Source: Acidobacteriota bacterium
GTDB taxonomy: Bacteria; Acidobacteriota; Terriglobia; Versatilivoradales; Versatilivoraceae
Direction: 5' to 3'
NCBI GenBank assembly: GCA_026706225.1
Contig: JAPOZE010000109.1
Location: 1-5,754 of the forward strand
DNA length: 5,754 nt
The stretch's first letter is position 1, and every line of letters begins with the position of its first letter. Shown in pieces: positions 1 through 5,324 of this stretch. Under the pieces are notes generated by a model that was given only the letters and a program-made list of their open reading frames with translations, had not been told where the DNA came from and searched no databases. A program made the translations under genes and the position numbers.

Positions 1-137
1 AGGGCTTTTTGATTTCCGCCTTCGCCGCCTACTACAATTTCCTCAAGTATTCCAAGCTCTGGGATCTGCAACGGTCTCAACCGCCCGGCCAGGCGGCCGG
101 GGAAAAGCCCGGGGATGACCGGGGCAGCCTCCCGTGA
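1..137 (+). CDS. C-terminal end of a probable WaaE/KdtX-like family 2 glycosyltransferase (5' end outside window)
   Basis: The frame whose first whole codon is at base 3 is open to a TGA at 135-137 and gives 44 residues. They start with a hydrophobic stretch (GFLISAFAAYYNF), continue into LKYSKLWDLQR, and end in a polar Pro/Gly/Asp-rich tail. From memory of the family, a hydrophobic segment followed by a Tyr/Lys/Leu-Trp-Glu/Asp-Leu motif close to the end is typical of membrane-associated GT2 enzymes of the WaaE/KdtX type, which add a hexose to the lipopolysaccharide inner core. A second glycosyltransferase directly downstream on the same strand fits this. No catalytic residues are in view, so the family is an inference; another inner-membrane protein with a C-terminal helix is possible. 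A 7-bp GC hairpin (84-90 with 95-101) falls inside the coding sequence. Confidence 0.5.
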   Translation, partial: GFLISAFAAYYNFLKYSKLWDLQRSQPPGQAAGEKPGDDRGSLP

Positions 138-192
138 AAGCCGTCAGGTCTGAACAGTCGTGGATTGCAGCTCTCGGGCCTCAGGGCGAATG

Positions 193-198
193 AAGGGA
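193..198 (+). promoter_or_regulatory. Candidate Shine-Dalgarno for the family 4 glycosyltransferase
   Basis: AAGGGA at 193-198 is the only purine-rich site near the start. It lies 8 bases before an in-frame TTG (207) and 14 bases before the ATG (213). The spacing favours TTG207, while start-codon preference and the conserved N-terminus (MRILHLDSGP) favour ATG213. The two choices differ by only two residues (Met-Thr). Both argue against the upstream TTG at 165. Confidence 0.4.
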
Positions 199-212
199 CT
201 GGTCCATTGACC

Positions 213-1304
213 ATGAGGATCCTTCACCTGGATTCCGGACCCGCCTGGCGGGGCGGTCAGCAGCAATTGCACATTCTGATCGGAGGGCTGAAACAACAGG
301 GGATTCATCAATTTCTGGCCGCACGCAAGGGGAGTCCTCTGGCCGCCCGTGCCGCCGAGTTGGAGGTGCCGGTTGGTGCACTTTCCCTGTCCTCCGAGTG
401 GGACCTCGTCTCCCTGGCGGCCTTGGCCAGGCTGGTTGGCCGATTCCGTCCCCATCTCATTCACGCTCACGATTCTCGGACGCTGGGGCTGGCCGTTTGG
501 CTGAAGACCTTCGGTTATGGCGGCGGAGTCGTGGCAGCCCGCAGAGTCGCCTTCAGCATCCGCGGCAACCCCTGGTGGAAGTTCAAATATGCCCGGCAGA
601 CCAGCCGGGTTATCGCCGTTTCCCGCTACGTCCGCGATCTGCTCATTGAGGAGGGTCTGGAACCGGGTCAGGTCGAGGTCGTCTACGATGGCGTCGATAC
701 CCCGGCGGCGCCGCTTCCGGAGCAACGCTCCAGCGCGCGGCGGCGCCTGGGCGCGGCCGACGGCGAGTTCCTTATCGGATGCGTGGGCCACTTCACCCCG
801 GAGAAGGGGCAGGCGTTGCTGATCCGGGGGTTTTCCGAGATCCTGAATACCCACCCCGACTCCCGGCTTGCCGTTGTGGGAGAAGGACCGCTCCGGGAGG
901 AGCTGGAACGGTTGATCCGGGAGCTGGGCCTCCAGGGCCGGGCCGTTATGACGGGATTTGTGTCCGACCTGGATGGCATCCTGCCGGGCTTGGATCTCTT
1001 GGTGCATCCTTCTCTGGCCGAGGGCCTGGGATCGGTTCTGCTTCAGGCCATGTCCCGCCAAGTTCCCCTTTGCGCCAGCCGCACCGGCGGGATTCCCGAA
1101 GCGGTGATCGATGGAGAGACCGGGTTTCTGTTTCCGGCGGGTAGCCCCGAGGCGTTGGTGCGGTCCGTGTTGCGGGCCAGGAGCAATCCCGGCCTGGCCC
1201 GCCGTCAGGCGGAGCGGGCGGCCGCCAGGGTCCGGTCGGCTTTTTCCGTGGAGCGGATGGTAGCGGAAACCCGCAGGATCTACTCCGATATACTCAACCT
1301 TTAG
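213..1304 (+). CDS. Glycosyltransferase family 4 (GT-B fold), probable lipopolysaccharide/surface glycan enzyme
   Basis: A 363-residue protein of normal GT4 length, predicted to transfer a sugar from a nucleotide-sugar donor on the cytoplasmic face of the inner membrane. The N-terminal domain begins with MRILHLDSGPAWRGGQQQ, whose glycine loop (about residues 9-18) is typical of LPS-type GT4 enzymes. HLIHAHD (82-88) and VIAVSRYVRDLL (133-144) follow. The C-terminal donor domain has IGCVGHFTPEKG (188-199, with the conserved Lys198), LAVVGEGPL, and VHPSLAEGLGSVLLQAM. In the last motif the first Glu of the usual E-x7-E pair is present (Glu270) but the second is Gln278. The acceptor cannot be read from sequence. 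ATG213 is preferred over TTG165 because the conserved fold starts there; TTG207 is an alternative. The gene follows a probable GT2 by 75 bases and precedes pilD by 17, so it is probably in one operon with both. Confidence 0.9.
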   Translation: MRILHLDSGPAWRGGQQQLHILIGGLKQQGIHQFLAARKGSPLAARAAELEVPVGALSLSSEWDLVSLAALARLVGRFRPHLIHAHDSRTLGLAVWLKTFGYGGGVVAARRVAFSIRGNPWWKFKYARQTSRVIAVSRYVRDLLIEEGLEPGQVEVVYDGVDTPAAPLPEQRSSARRRLGAADGEFLIGCVGHFTPEKGQALLIRGFSEILNTHPDSRLAVVGEGPLREELERLIRELGLQGRAVMTGFVSDLDGILPGLDLLVHPSLAEGLGSVLLQAMSRQVPLCASRTGGIPEAVIDGETGFLFPAGSPEALVRSVLRARSNPGLARRQAERAAARVRSAFSVERMVAETRRIYSDILNL

Positions 1305-1321
1305 ATTCCTTTAGACCTGCC

Positions 1322-2158
1322 ATGTCACTAATGGAATGGGTGTTCATCTCCCTTGGCTTGAAGATCGGCAGCTTTCTCAACGTTTGCATTTTCAGAATTC
1401 CTCGCCGGCAATCCATCGTATCGCCCAGGTCTTCCTGTAGACACTGCGGCCAGGCCCTCAAGCCTTACGACAACATCCCTCTGATCAGCTTCCTGGTGCT
1501 GGGCGGGAAATGCCGGTTCTGCAAGGGAACCATCTGCTGGCAGTATCCGGTAGTCGAGGCACTGGTGACGGCCATCTTCTGGGGCACCTATGCCAGTTAC
1601 GGGCTCCAGTGGAAGACGGCAGTACTATTGGTCTTTTTTTCGGCATTGATTGTGCTGGTTTTCATCGACCTGAACCATCGGCTTCTGCCGGACGTCATCA
1701 CTCTGCCCGGAATCACGCTCGGAATTGTTCTGAGCCTGCTGGTCGGAATCGAGGACAATGCCGGAACGGTTCTCCTGCAATGGGCGGGACTGCCGGGTAC
1801 CGGCGGTCGCTGGAGCTGGATGGCCAGTTCTCTGTTGGGAGCCTTCGTCTGCGGTGGATTTCTCTGGCTGGTCGGAGCCGTCTACTTCAAGCTGAAGAGA
1901 GTGGAGGGATTGGGAGGCGGGGATCTGAAGCTGATGGGTATGGTGGGAGCCTTCCTGGGGGTCAAGCTGGGTTTGCTGACCATCATGCTGGGATCCGTGC
2001 TGGGAGTTCTGATCGGTTTGACCTACATCAGGCTCACCGGCAAGGATTACCGCTACCCGCTTCCCTTCGGGTCCTTTCTCGGAATCGCAGCCATCGGCGT
2101 GGCCCTTTGGGGAGAGCAACTGGTCTCCTGGTATCTCGGGGTCACCGGCAGGCTGTGA
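1322..2158 (+). CDS. pilD: Type IV prepilin peptidase / N-methyltransferase (PilD/GspO, peptidase A24)
   Basis: A 278-residue polytopic inner-membrane aspartic protease that removes the leader of type IV prepilins and pseudopilins and methylates the new N-terminal residue. GSFLNVCIFRIPRR (16-29) is the family signature at the end of the first helix. It is followed by the cytoplasmic domain with two CxxC pairs (Cys39/Cys42 and Cys64/Cys67), which bind zinc in many members. The catalytic aspartates are Asp116 in FIDLNHRLLPDVITLP and Asp201 in GLGGGDLKLMG. About seven further hydrophobic segments span residues 78-272. All key residues are present, so it should be active. No clear Shine-Dalgarno precedes ATG1322, and a second ATG lies at 1331. 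It sits 17 bases after the glycosyltransferase on the same strand and converges on pilX, so it is next to its likely substrates but not co-transcribed with them. Whether it also serves a type II secretion system cannot be told. Confidence 0.96.
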   Translation: MSLMEWVFISLGLKIGSFLNVCIFRIPRRQSIVSPRSSCRHCGQALKPYDNIPLISFLVLGGKCRFCKGTICWQYPVVEALVTAIFWGTYASYGLQWKTAVLLVFFSALIVLVFIDLNHRLLPDVITLPGITLGIVLSLLVGIEDNAGTVLLQWAGLPGTGGRWSWMASSLLGAFVCGGFLWLVGAVYFKLKRVEGLGGGDLKLMGMVGAFLGVKLGLLTIMLGSVLGVLIGLTYIRLTGKDYRYPLPFGSFLGIAAIGVALWGEQLVSWYLGVTGRL

Positions 2159-2165
2159 GCCTCGC

Positions 2166-3473
2166 TCATTGGAGCCTGGTAAGTGGCCGGAAGGATAGCC
2201 GGGCATGCCGGAGAGCCTGATGCTGGGCTGCCACGATCCGGGAGAAATAGCGGATTCGAGTGCTTTCTCCTTCGATTACCGAGGGAGCAGTCCCCTTCGC
2301 CGGGTGGGAAACGATGGCTCCCCGAATGCTGATCCCGTTGCCTGAACCCACCGAATATCCCTTGAGCCTCAACCGGCCGTTGACAAGGATGACCCCTTCG
2401 TAGCGGAAGGAACCCGACACCGTCAAGTCTCCGTTGACGATCAGGACGCCCTGTCCTTCGGAGTTCCCCGAAACCATCAAGTCCCCGTCCGCGAATGTCG
2501 GGACCCGGCGGTCGGTTCCGGGTCGACCCAGCCGCAGGTTGGTTCCCGAGAAAATGCCCGAGGAAACCGTGACAGCCGGGTCCACTCTTTGAACGGGGAT
2601 CGACTGCGGGGGTTGGAACAGGGCTGTCAGGGCGGCGATATTGTGGCCGGAGGACGCCGGTGAGACGATGGCGGGCGCACCCCGGACCGCGCTGGTGTCC
2701 CCGGAGACTCCACCCGGAGTATCGATTCCGGCCAGATTGCCCCTGCCGTTTCCATCGTTTCCGATGATTGTGGCCGCATTCAGCAATCGCACTGCGGTCT
2801 TGTTGTAGAGCGCCGCCGACAAGGGGGGCATGGGCGGCCGAGCCACCTCGGTGCGAACCATCTGCCTGGCACCGGAGGGGGCGGCAGCCATCCCCGTCAA
2901 CAGGTAGACCGGCGAACCGTAGTGACCGGCCCGCGATCCCACGAATTGAAAGGCCTTCAATGCCGGAGCGCCGCTGTCATAGCCGTAACCCACAACCTCG
3001 GCATTGTTGGTTGAATCACCGTCGATCTCATAGCCCGCGCGCTCTTCGGTCTTCCGGGAGACCCGCACCCAGGCAAATTCCACCCCGGCCAGGTCGGAAT
3101 CGATGAATCGGGCCGACCTCATTCCGTGAGTGCCGTAGGCCGGGTCAAAGAAGGGGTTGGTGTCCCGGGTTCCCGCGGTGGGGTCGATGGTGGCGTCGCG
3201 GCGGAGATAGACGGCTTCGTGATCGGCCACCGGCAGCATTGCCGGGAGCCTGGAGCGGGCTTCCTCGACCGCCGACTCGGCGAGATAACGGTTGACCAGG
3301 CGCGAGCCAAGATTGTGGTTGATCAAGGTTTCGGTGGTGGTGACGAAGGTTGCAGTCAACCCCACCAGAGTCAGGATGGAAAGGACCATCAGGGCGGCTA
3401 CCAGCGCCACGCCGCCCTCCCGGGGGACGGAACTGCCTGAGCTGAACGCCTTTGGGTGAATCAAACGGGTCAT
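2166..3473 (-). CDS. pilX: Large PilX-like (GspK-position) minor pilin with C-terminal solenoid-like region
   Basis: A 435-residue protein beginning with a PilX-type N-terminus: a short leader ending Arg-Glu-Gly-Gly, then the hydrophobic helix VALVAALMVLSILTLVGL (22-39). NRYLAESAVEEARSRL (61-76) follows, matching the conserved 'A-E-x-x-x-E-A' stretch of PilX N-terminal domains. As in GspK and many PilX proteins, mature position 5 is not Glu but Ala. It is much longer than classical PilX (under 200 residues), because residues 80-435 form a large predicted extracytoplasmic part. This is rich in Gly/Val/Asn and has three Gly-(Asp/Arg)-Leu units exactly 18 residues apart (Gly330, 348, 366), suggesting a beta-solenoid. 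Its ATG overlaps the pilW stop (ATGA), indicating translational coupling, and it is the last gene of the pilVWX operon. Predicted role: tip component of the T4P initiation complex. The N-terminal assignment is firm; the function of the C-terminal part is unknown. Confidence 0.85.
   Translation of the reverse strand: MTRLIHPKAFSSGSSVPREGGVALVAALMVLSILTLVGLTATFVTTTETLINHNLGSRLVNRYLAESAVEEARSRLPAMLPVADHEAVYLRRDATIDPTAGTRDTNPFFDPAYGTHGMRSARFIDSDLAGVEFAWVRVSRKTEERAGYEIDGDSTNNAEVVGYGYDSGAPALKAFQFVGSRAGHYGSPVYLLTGMAAAPSGARQMVRTEVARPPMPPLSAALYNKTAVRLLNAATIIGNDGNGRGNLAGIDTPGGVSGDTSAVRGAPAIVSPASSGHNIAALTALFQPPQSIPVQRVDPAVTVSSGIFSGTNLRLGRPGTDRRVPTFADGDLMVSGNSEGQGVLIVNGDLTVSGSFRYEGVILVNGRLRLKGYSVGSGNGISIRGAIVSHPAKGTAPSVIEGESTRIRYFSRIVAAQHQALRHARLSFRPLTRLQ
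2358..2486 (-). repeat. Three 18-residue (54-base) protein repeats in the PilX-like C-terminus
   Basis: Residues 330-372 of the PilX-like protein contain GDLMVSG, GDLTVSG and GRLRLKG with first glycines at 330, 348 and 366, exactly 18 residues apart. They are separated by segments of the type GVLIVN and GVILVN. The pattern of alternating hydrophobic residues with a fixed period is what a right-handed beta-helix or bactofilin-like solenoid would show. A possible fourth, shifted unit follows at about 381-387 (ISIRGAI). Confidence 0.6.
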
Positions 3474-4108
3474 GGGTTGTCCGGCTTGACGCGAACCGAT
3501 CGACTCAGGGTCCGATGGCGGCCGGAGGTTAAATCGGGAGCCTGACTGCGAAGGGTGAGGTCGATTTGGACGCTGGCCGCCTCGGCTGCCCTTGAGGTGA
3601 CCTCCCCGGAAGCGTCGAAATAAGCGAAGCGGCAGCGTTCAACGAGGCGGGAGAGCGTTTGGGCGGAACCGCCGGGCAGGGTCCCGGCATCGCCTATGGG
3701 TCCGGCCCGGCGTGTCAGTGTCATCGGGGGAGTCGCGCCCGACAGCGCGTACTCAACGTAATCCACTCGATTGTCGGCGTTGATGTCGCCCGTGAACACC
3801 AGCTTGCCGGAATGGCTCTGGGCCAGGATTCCCCGGGATACGAGATTCAACCTGCCGGAAGACCGCAGATAGTGCCCGTCGTAGGCGTTGGGAGGGGGAA
3901 GGCCGGCCCGACGCACCTCCTTCACCATGAGAGTCAGGATGTCTCGGAGTTGACGGCGCATCTCTGATTCCTGTCGTCCGAGCATGGAAACCCGGTCCCC
4001 CTCCATCAGAGTCGAGAGGACCACTCCCAGGATGGCGGTGACCAGTCCCAGGACAATCATCAGCTCGAGCAGGGAAAATCCCCGAGCCCTGGCCTTTTTC
4101 CGGTTCAT
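3470..4108 (-). CDS. pilW: PilW/GspJ-like minor pilin
   Basis: A 212-residue prepilin with a basic leader MNRKKARARG and the class III cleavage site Gly10|Phe11 (GFSLLELMIVLG). Glu15 is mature Glu5, required in most pilins for methylation and assembly. The hydrophobic helix covers about residues 11-33. RQLRDILTLMVKEVRRAGLPPP (52-73) is the amphipathic continuation with the 'AG-aliphatic' turn typical of PilW. The globular domain contains GDINADNRVDYVEYALSG, in which Asp108, Asn110, Asp112, Asp116 and Glu119 fit the spacing of an EF-hand calcium loop; related D/N-rich loops are frequent in PilW proteins. The C-terminal strands (SVQIDLTLRSQAP) are GspJ/PilW-like. It starts 10 bases after the pilV stop and its TGA overlaps the pilX ATG, so it is the middle gene of an operon. 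Substrate of PilD; inner membrane before assembly, then part of the pilus tip complex. A GspJ role is the main alternative. Confidence 0.9.
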   Translation of the reverse strand: MNRKKARARGFSLLELMIVLGLVTAILGVVLSTLMEGDRVSMLGRQESEMRRQLRDILTLMVKEVRRAGLPPPNAYDGHYLRSSGRLNLVSRGILAQSHSGKLVFTGDINADNRVDYVEYALSGATPPMTLTRRAGPIGDAGTLPGGSAQTLSRLVERCRFAYFDASGEVTSRAAEAASVQIDLTLRSQAPDLTSGRHRTLSRSVRVKPDNP

Positions 4109-4118
4109 CGGTCCACGA

Positions 4119-4643
4119 CTACAGTCCCAGCGAGGGAGCGGTGTAAAGCCTTACGATTCGCATGTTGACCGGTCGGAAGGGGGAGTGGTCGCCGGTCTTG
4201 CGGGTGGCGCCGGTGATCACCTTTCGACCGTCAAGGGTGCGAACGTGCCAGCGGGTTTCGAACTCGATTCGAGTCGAGCCGAACGATTGGAGCGTCACCA
4301 GGGTGGTCCTGGCATGGGAGGGAGAAGGAGGCGCCAAGAAGTCGATTTCGTGGCCGGGCGTCAGCGATTCGGTTGAATCGGTCAGCCCGGCATGGTCAAG
4401 CGGCAAGGACTTCAGTTCCTCCAGAGTGGACTGGGTCATCCTGAGTGCCGCCGCCTCCAGTTTGGAGTTAAAATGGCTGGACAGCGCCAATAGCAGCAGG
4501 GAGGCTGTCGACAGCAGGCCGATGGTCAGGACCGCCGAGGCAATCAGCAGTTCCAGCAGGGTGAAACCGCTCTCGCGGCCCCCCTGGACAGCCTCCTGCG
4601 CGGGAACCGTTCCAGTGACGCCCAGCCTGTATTGGGGTGCCAT
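4119..4643 (-). CDS. pilV: PilV/GspI-like minor pilin
   Basis: A 174-residue prepilin. The cleavage site is in RESGFTLLELLIASAVLTIG, with Gly26|Phe27 and mature Glu5 at residue 31. The hydrophobic helix covers 27-52, and AALRMTQSTLEELKSLPLD (65-83) matches the 'A-Q-x-x-L-E-x-L' region that characterises PilV/GspI. The rest is a small globular domain ending in beta-strands (RIEFETRWHV, MRIVRLYT). The frame also offers ATGs at 4700 and 4697, but these sit on the -10 element of the best promoter in the region, so transcription would begin downstream of them. The ATG at 4643 is therefore chosen, although no strong Shine-Dalgarno precedes it. It leaves a 26-residue leader, long but acceptable. First gene of pilV-pilW-pilX; predicted inner-membrane prepilin processed by PilD and incorporated in the pilus initiation complex. 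T2SS GspI is the alternative reading. Confidence 0.88.
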   Translation of the reverse strand: MAPQYRLGVTGTVPAQEAVQGGRESGFTLLELLIASAVLTIGLLSTASLLLLALSSHFNSKLEAAALRMTQSTLEELKSLPLDHAGLTDSTESLTPGHEIDFLAPPSPSHARTTLVTLQSFGSTRIEFETRWHVRTLDGRKVITGATRKTGDHSPFRPVNMRIVRLYTAPSLGL

Positions 4644-4695
4644 GAGGCGTGCGTTGCGTTCACAGTAGTCTTGGAAATTGCCGACTGCCGAACCC

Positions 4696-4723
4696 ATCAT
4701 AAGGCAACCATGGCGGTTGTCAA
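4696..4723 (-). promoter_or_regulatory. Sigma-70-like promoter for pilVWX
   Basis: On the minus strand TTGACA (4723-4718) is a perfect -35 hexamer. It is separated by 16 bases from TATGAT (4701-4696), a 5/6 match to TATAAT. Transcription would start at about 4689, giving an untranslated leader of roughly 46 bases before the pilV ATG at 4643. It lies in the most AT-rich, non-coding-looking part of the pilin region. Placement and spacing are good; activity is inferred, and whether this lineage uses the canonical hexamers is not known from the window. Confidence 0.5.
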
Positions 4724-5318
4724 GATGTCGGCAAGAATTTGCTTCGATTCAAGGGCCGAATTGATCTATTCTACTGATAAAAAGGGATTTAGTATTCTTG
4801 AAACGGTGCTGGTCGCGGGTCTGATTCTGATCCTGCTGGGGCTTGCGATGCCCGGCTTCAGCCGCTATTGGGAGGTCCATCGGTTGAATTCGGCGGTTCA
4901 GACCATGCTTTCCAATCTGAACCGGGGACGCTATCGGGCCATTGCCGGAAACCGGGAGGTGGTGGTGCGGTTCCAGCCGACACAGCGGGCCTACCGCCTG
5001 TTCGAGGACCTGGACGGCGATGGCCTGCGGGGGCCGTCGGAACCGCTGGTGGGAGCCTATGTGCTGCCGGACCAGGTCGACTTCAGCGGCGCCGGCCTGA
5101 GCGGCCCGCCCGCCTCCGCCAGGCCCGGTCCGGTTGCGGACGCCATCACCTTCAGCGGGGATCGCTTCACCTTCAACCCCGAGGGTTATTGCAACAAGTT
5201 GGGCGCCATCTACCTGCAGAACGCCTCCGGCGACGCCGCTGCCATCTCCTGCTCGATGCCCGGAGTCGGACGCCTGCGCCGCTATGGGTGGCATGACGCC
5301 AAGGGGGTCTGGGAATAG
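4710..5318 (+). CDS. fimT: FimT/GspH-like minor pilin, divergent from pilVWX
   Basis: A 202-residue prepilin (from ATG4710) with cleavage site KKGFSILETVLVAGLILILL: Gly26|Phe27 and mature Glu5 at residue 31. The hydrophobic helix ends near residue 50 and the helical region RLNSAVQTMLSNLNRGRYRAIAGN (58-81) follows. REVVVRFQPTQRAYRLFEDLDGDG is the usual FimT/GspH strand pair leading into an Asp-rich loop. That loop (Asp100, Asp102, Asp104, Gly105, Glu111) fits EF-hand spacing. Near the end, GAIYLQNASGDAAAISCSMPGVGRLRRYGW is the GspH-type C-terminus, and Cys161 and Cys181 could form a disulfide. Start choices: ATG4710 (AAGG 5 bases upstream), ATG4725, or TTG4761, which has AAGGG 5 bases upstream and gives a more typical 9-residue leader. 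The true start is open. Predicted PilD substrate in the pilus (or pseudopilus) initiation complex. It converges on the DUF1501 gene with 6 bases between. Confidence 0.88.
   Translation: MAVVKMSARICFDSRAELIYSTDKKGFSILETVLVAGLILILLGLAMPGFSRYWEVHRLNSAVQTMLSNLNRGRYRAIAGNREVVVRFQPTQRAYRLFEDLDGDGLRGPSEPLVGAYVLPDQVDFSGAGLSGPPASARPGPVADAITFSGDRFTFNPEGYCNKLGAIYLQNASGDAAAISCSMPGVGRLRRYGWHDAKGVWE
4751..4755 (+). promoter_or_regulatory. Alternative Shine-Dalgarno for fimT (TTG start at 4761)
   Basis: AAGGG at 4751-4755 stands 5 bases before an in-frame TTG at 4761. Starting there gives the leader MIYSTDKKG before the cleavage site, a length usual for FimT/GspH. It also frees 4644-4760 as an intergenic control region shared with pilV. 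ATG4710 has a comparable but shorter AAGG at 4701-4704, so the evidence does not settle the start. Confidence 0.35.
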
Positions 5319-5324
5319 GGCGGA

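Noticed and set aside
84..101. Perfect 7-bp GC hairpin CCCGGCC-AGGC-GGCCGGG
   Set aside because: It is inside coding sequence, has no T-tract after it, and such stems arise often in GC-rich DNA.
190..210. Six-codon upstream frame (ATG AAG GGA ... TGA) ending 2 bases before the GT4 ATG
   Set aside because: It uses the candidate Shine-Dalgarno as coding sequence, has no ribosome site of its own, and its peptide MKGLVH shows no attenuation-type codon run.
144..1061. A 305-codon open frame antisense to the GT4 gene
   Set aside because: It lies opposite a gene with clear GT4 motifs, its product is low-complexity Gln/Gly/Pro-rich with no recognisable domain, and long antisense frames are expected in GC-rich coding DNA.
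1667..1924. Longer spacing (85 residues) between the two catalytic aspartates of PilD than the 64 in Pseudomonas and Vibrio enzymes
   Set aside because: From memory, prepilin peptidases of other phyla such as Geobacter relatives have a similarly long loop, so it is family variation.
1510..2220. Long open frames overlapping pilD on both strands (also minus 1625-2206)
   Set aside because: pilD has all catalytic residues and membrane segments in its own frame; the overlapping frames read as Arg/Ser/Gln-rich shadow sequence.
4730..4742. Sigma-54-like element GGCAAGAATTTGC upstream of fimT
   Set aside because: Pilin genes are often sigma-54 dependent, but the GG and GC dinucleotides here are separated by 9 bases instead of the strictly required 10.
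4717..4751. Plus-strand promoter for fimT beginning with TTGTCA
   Set aside because: The -35-like hexamer is decent but no acceptable -10 lies 16-18 bases downstream (TGCTTC and neighbours).
4749..5294. A 181-codon minus-strand frame opposite fimT, and further plus-strand frames in the same stretch
   Set aside because: They are shadows of fimT, which shows a clear prepilin cleavage site and GspH-type C-terminus.
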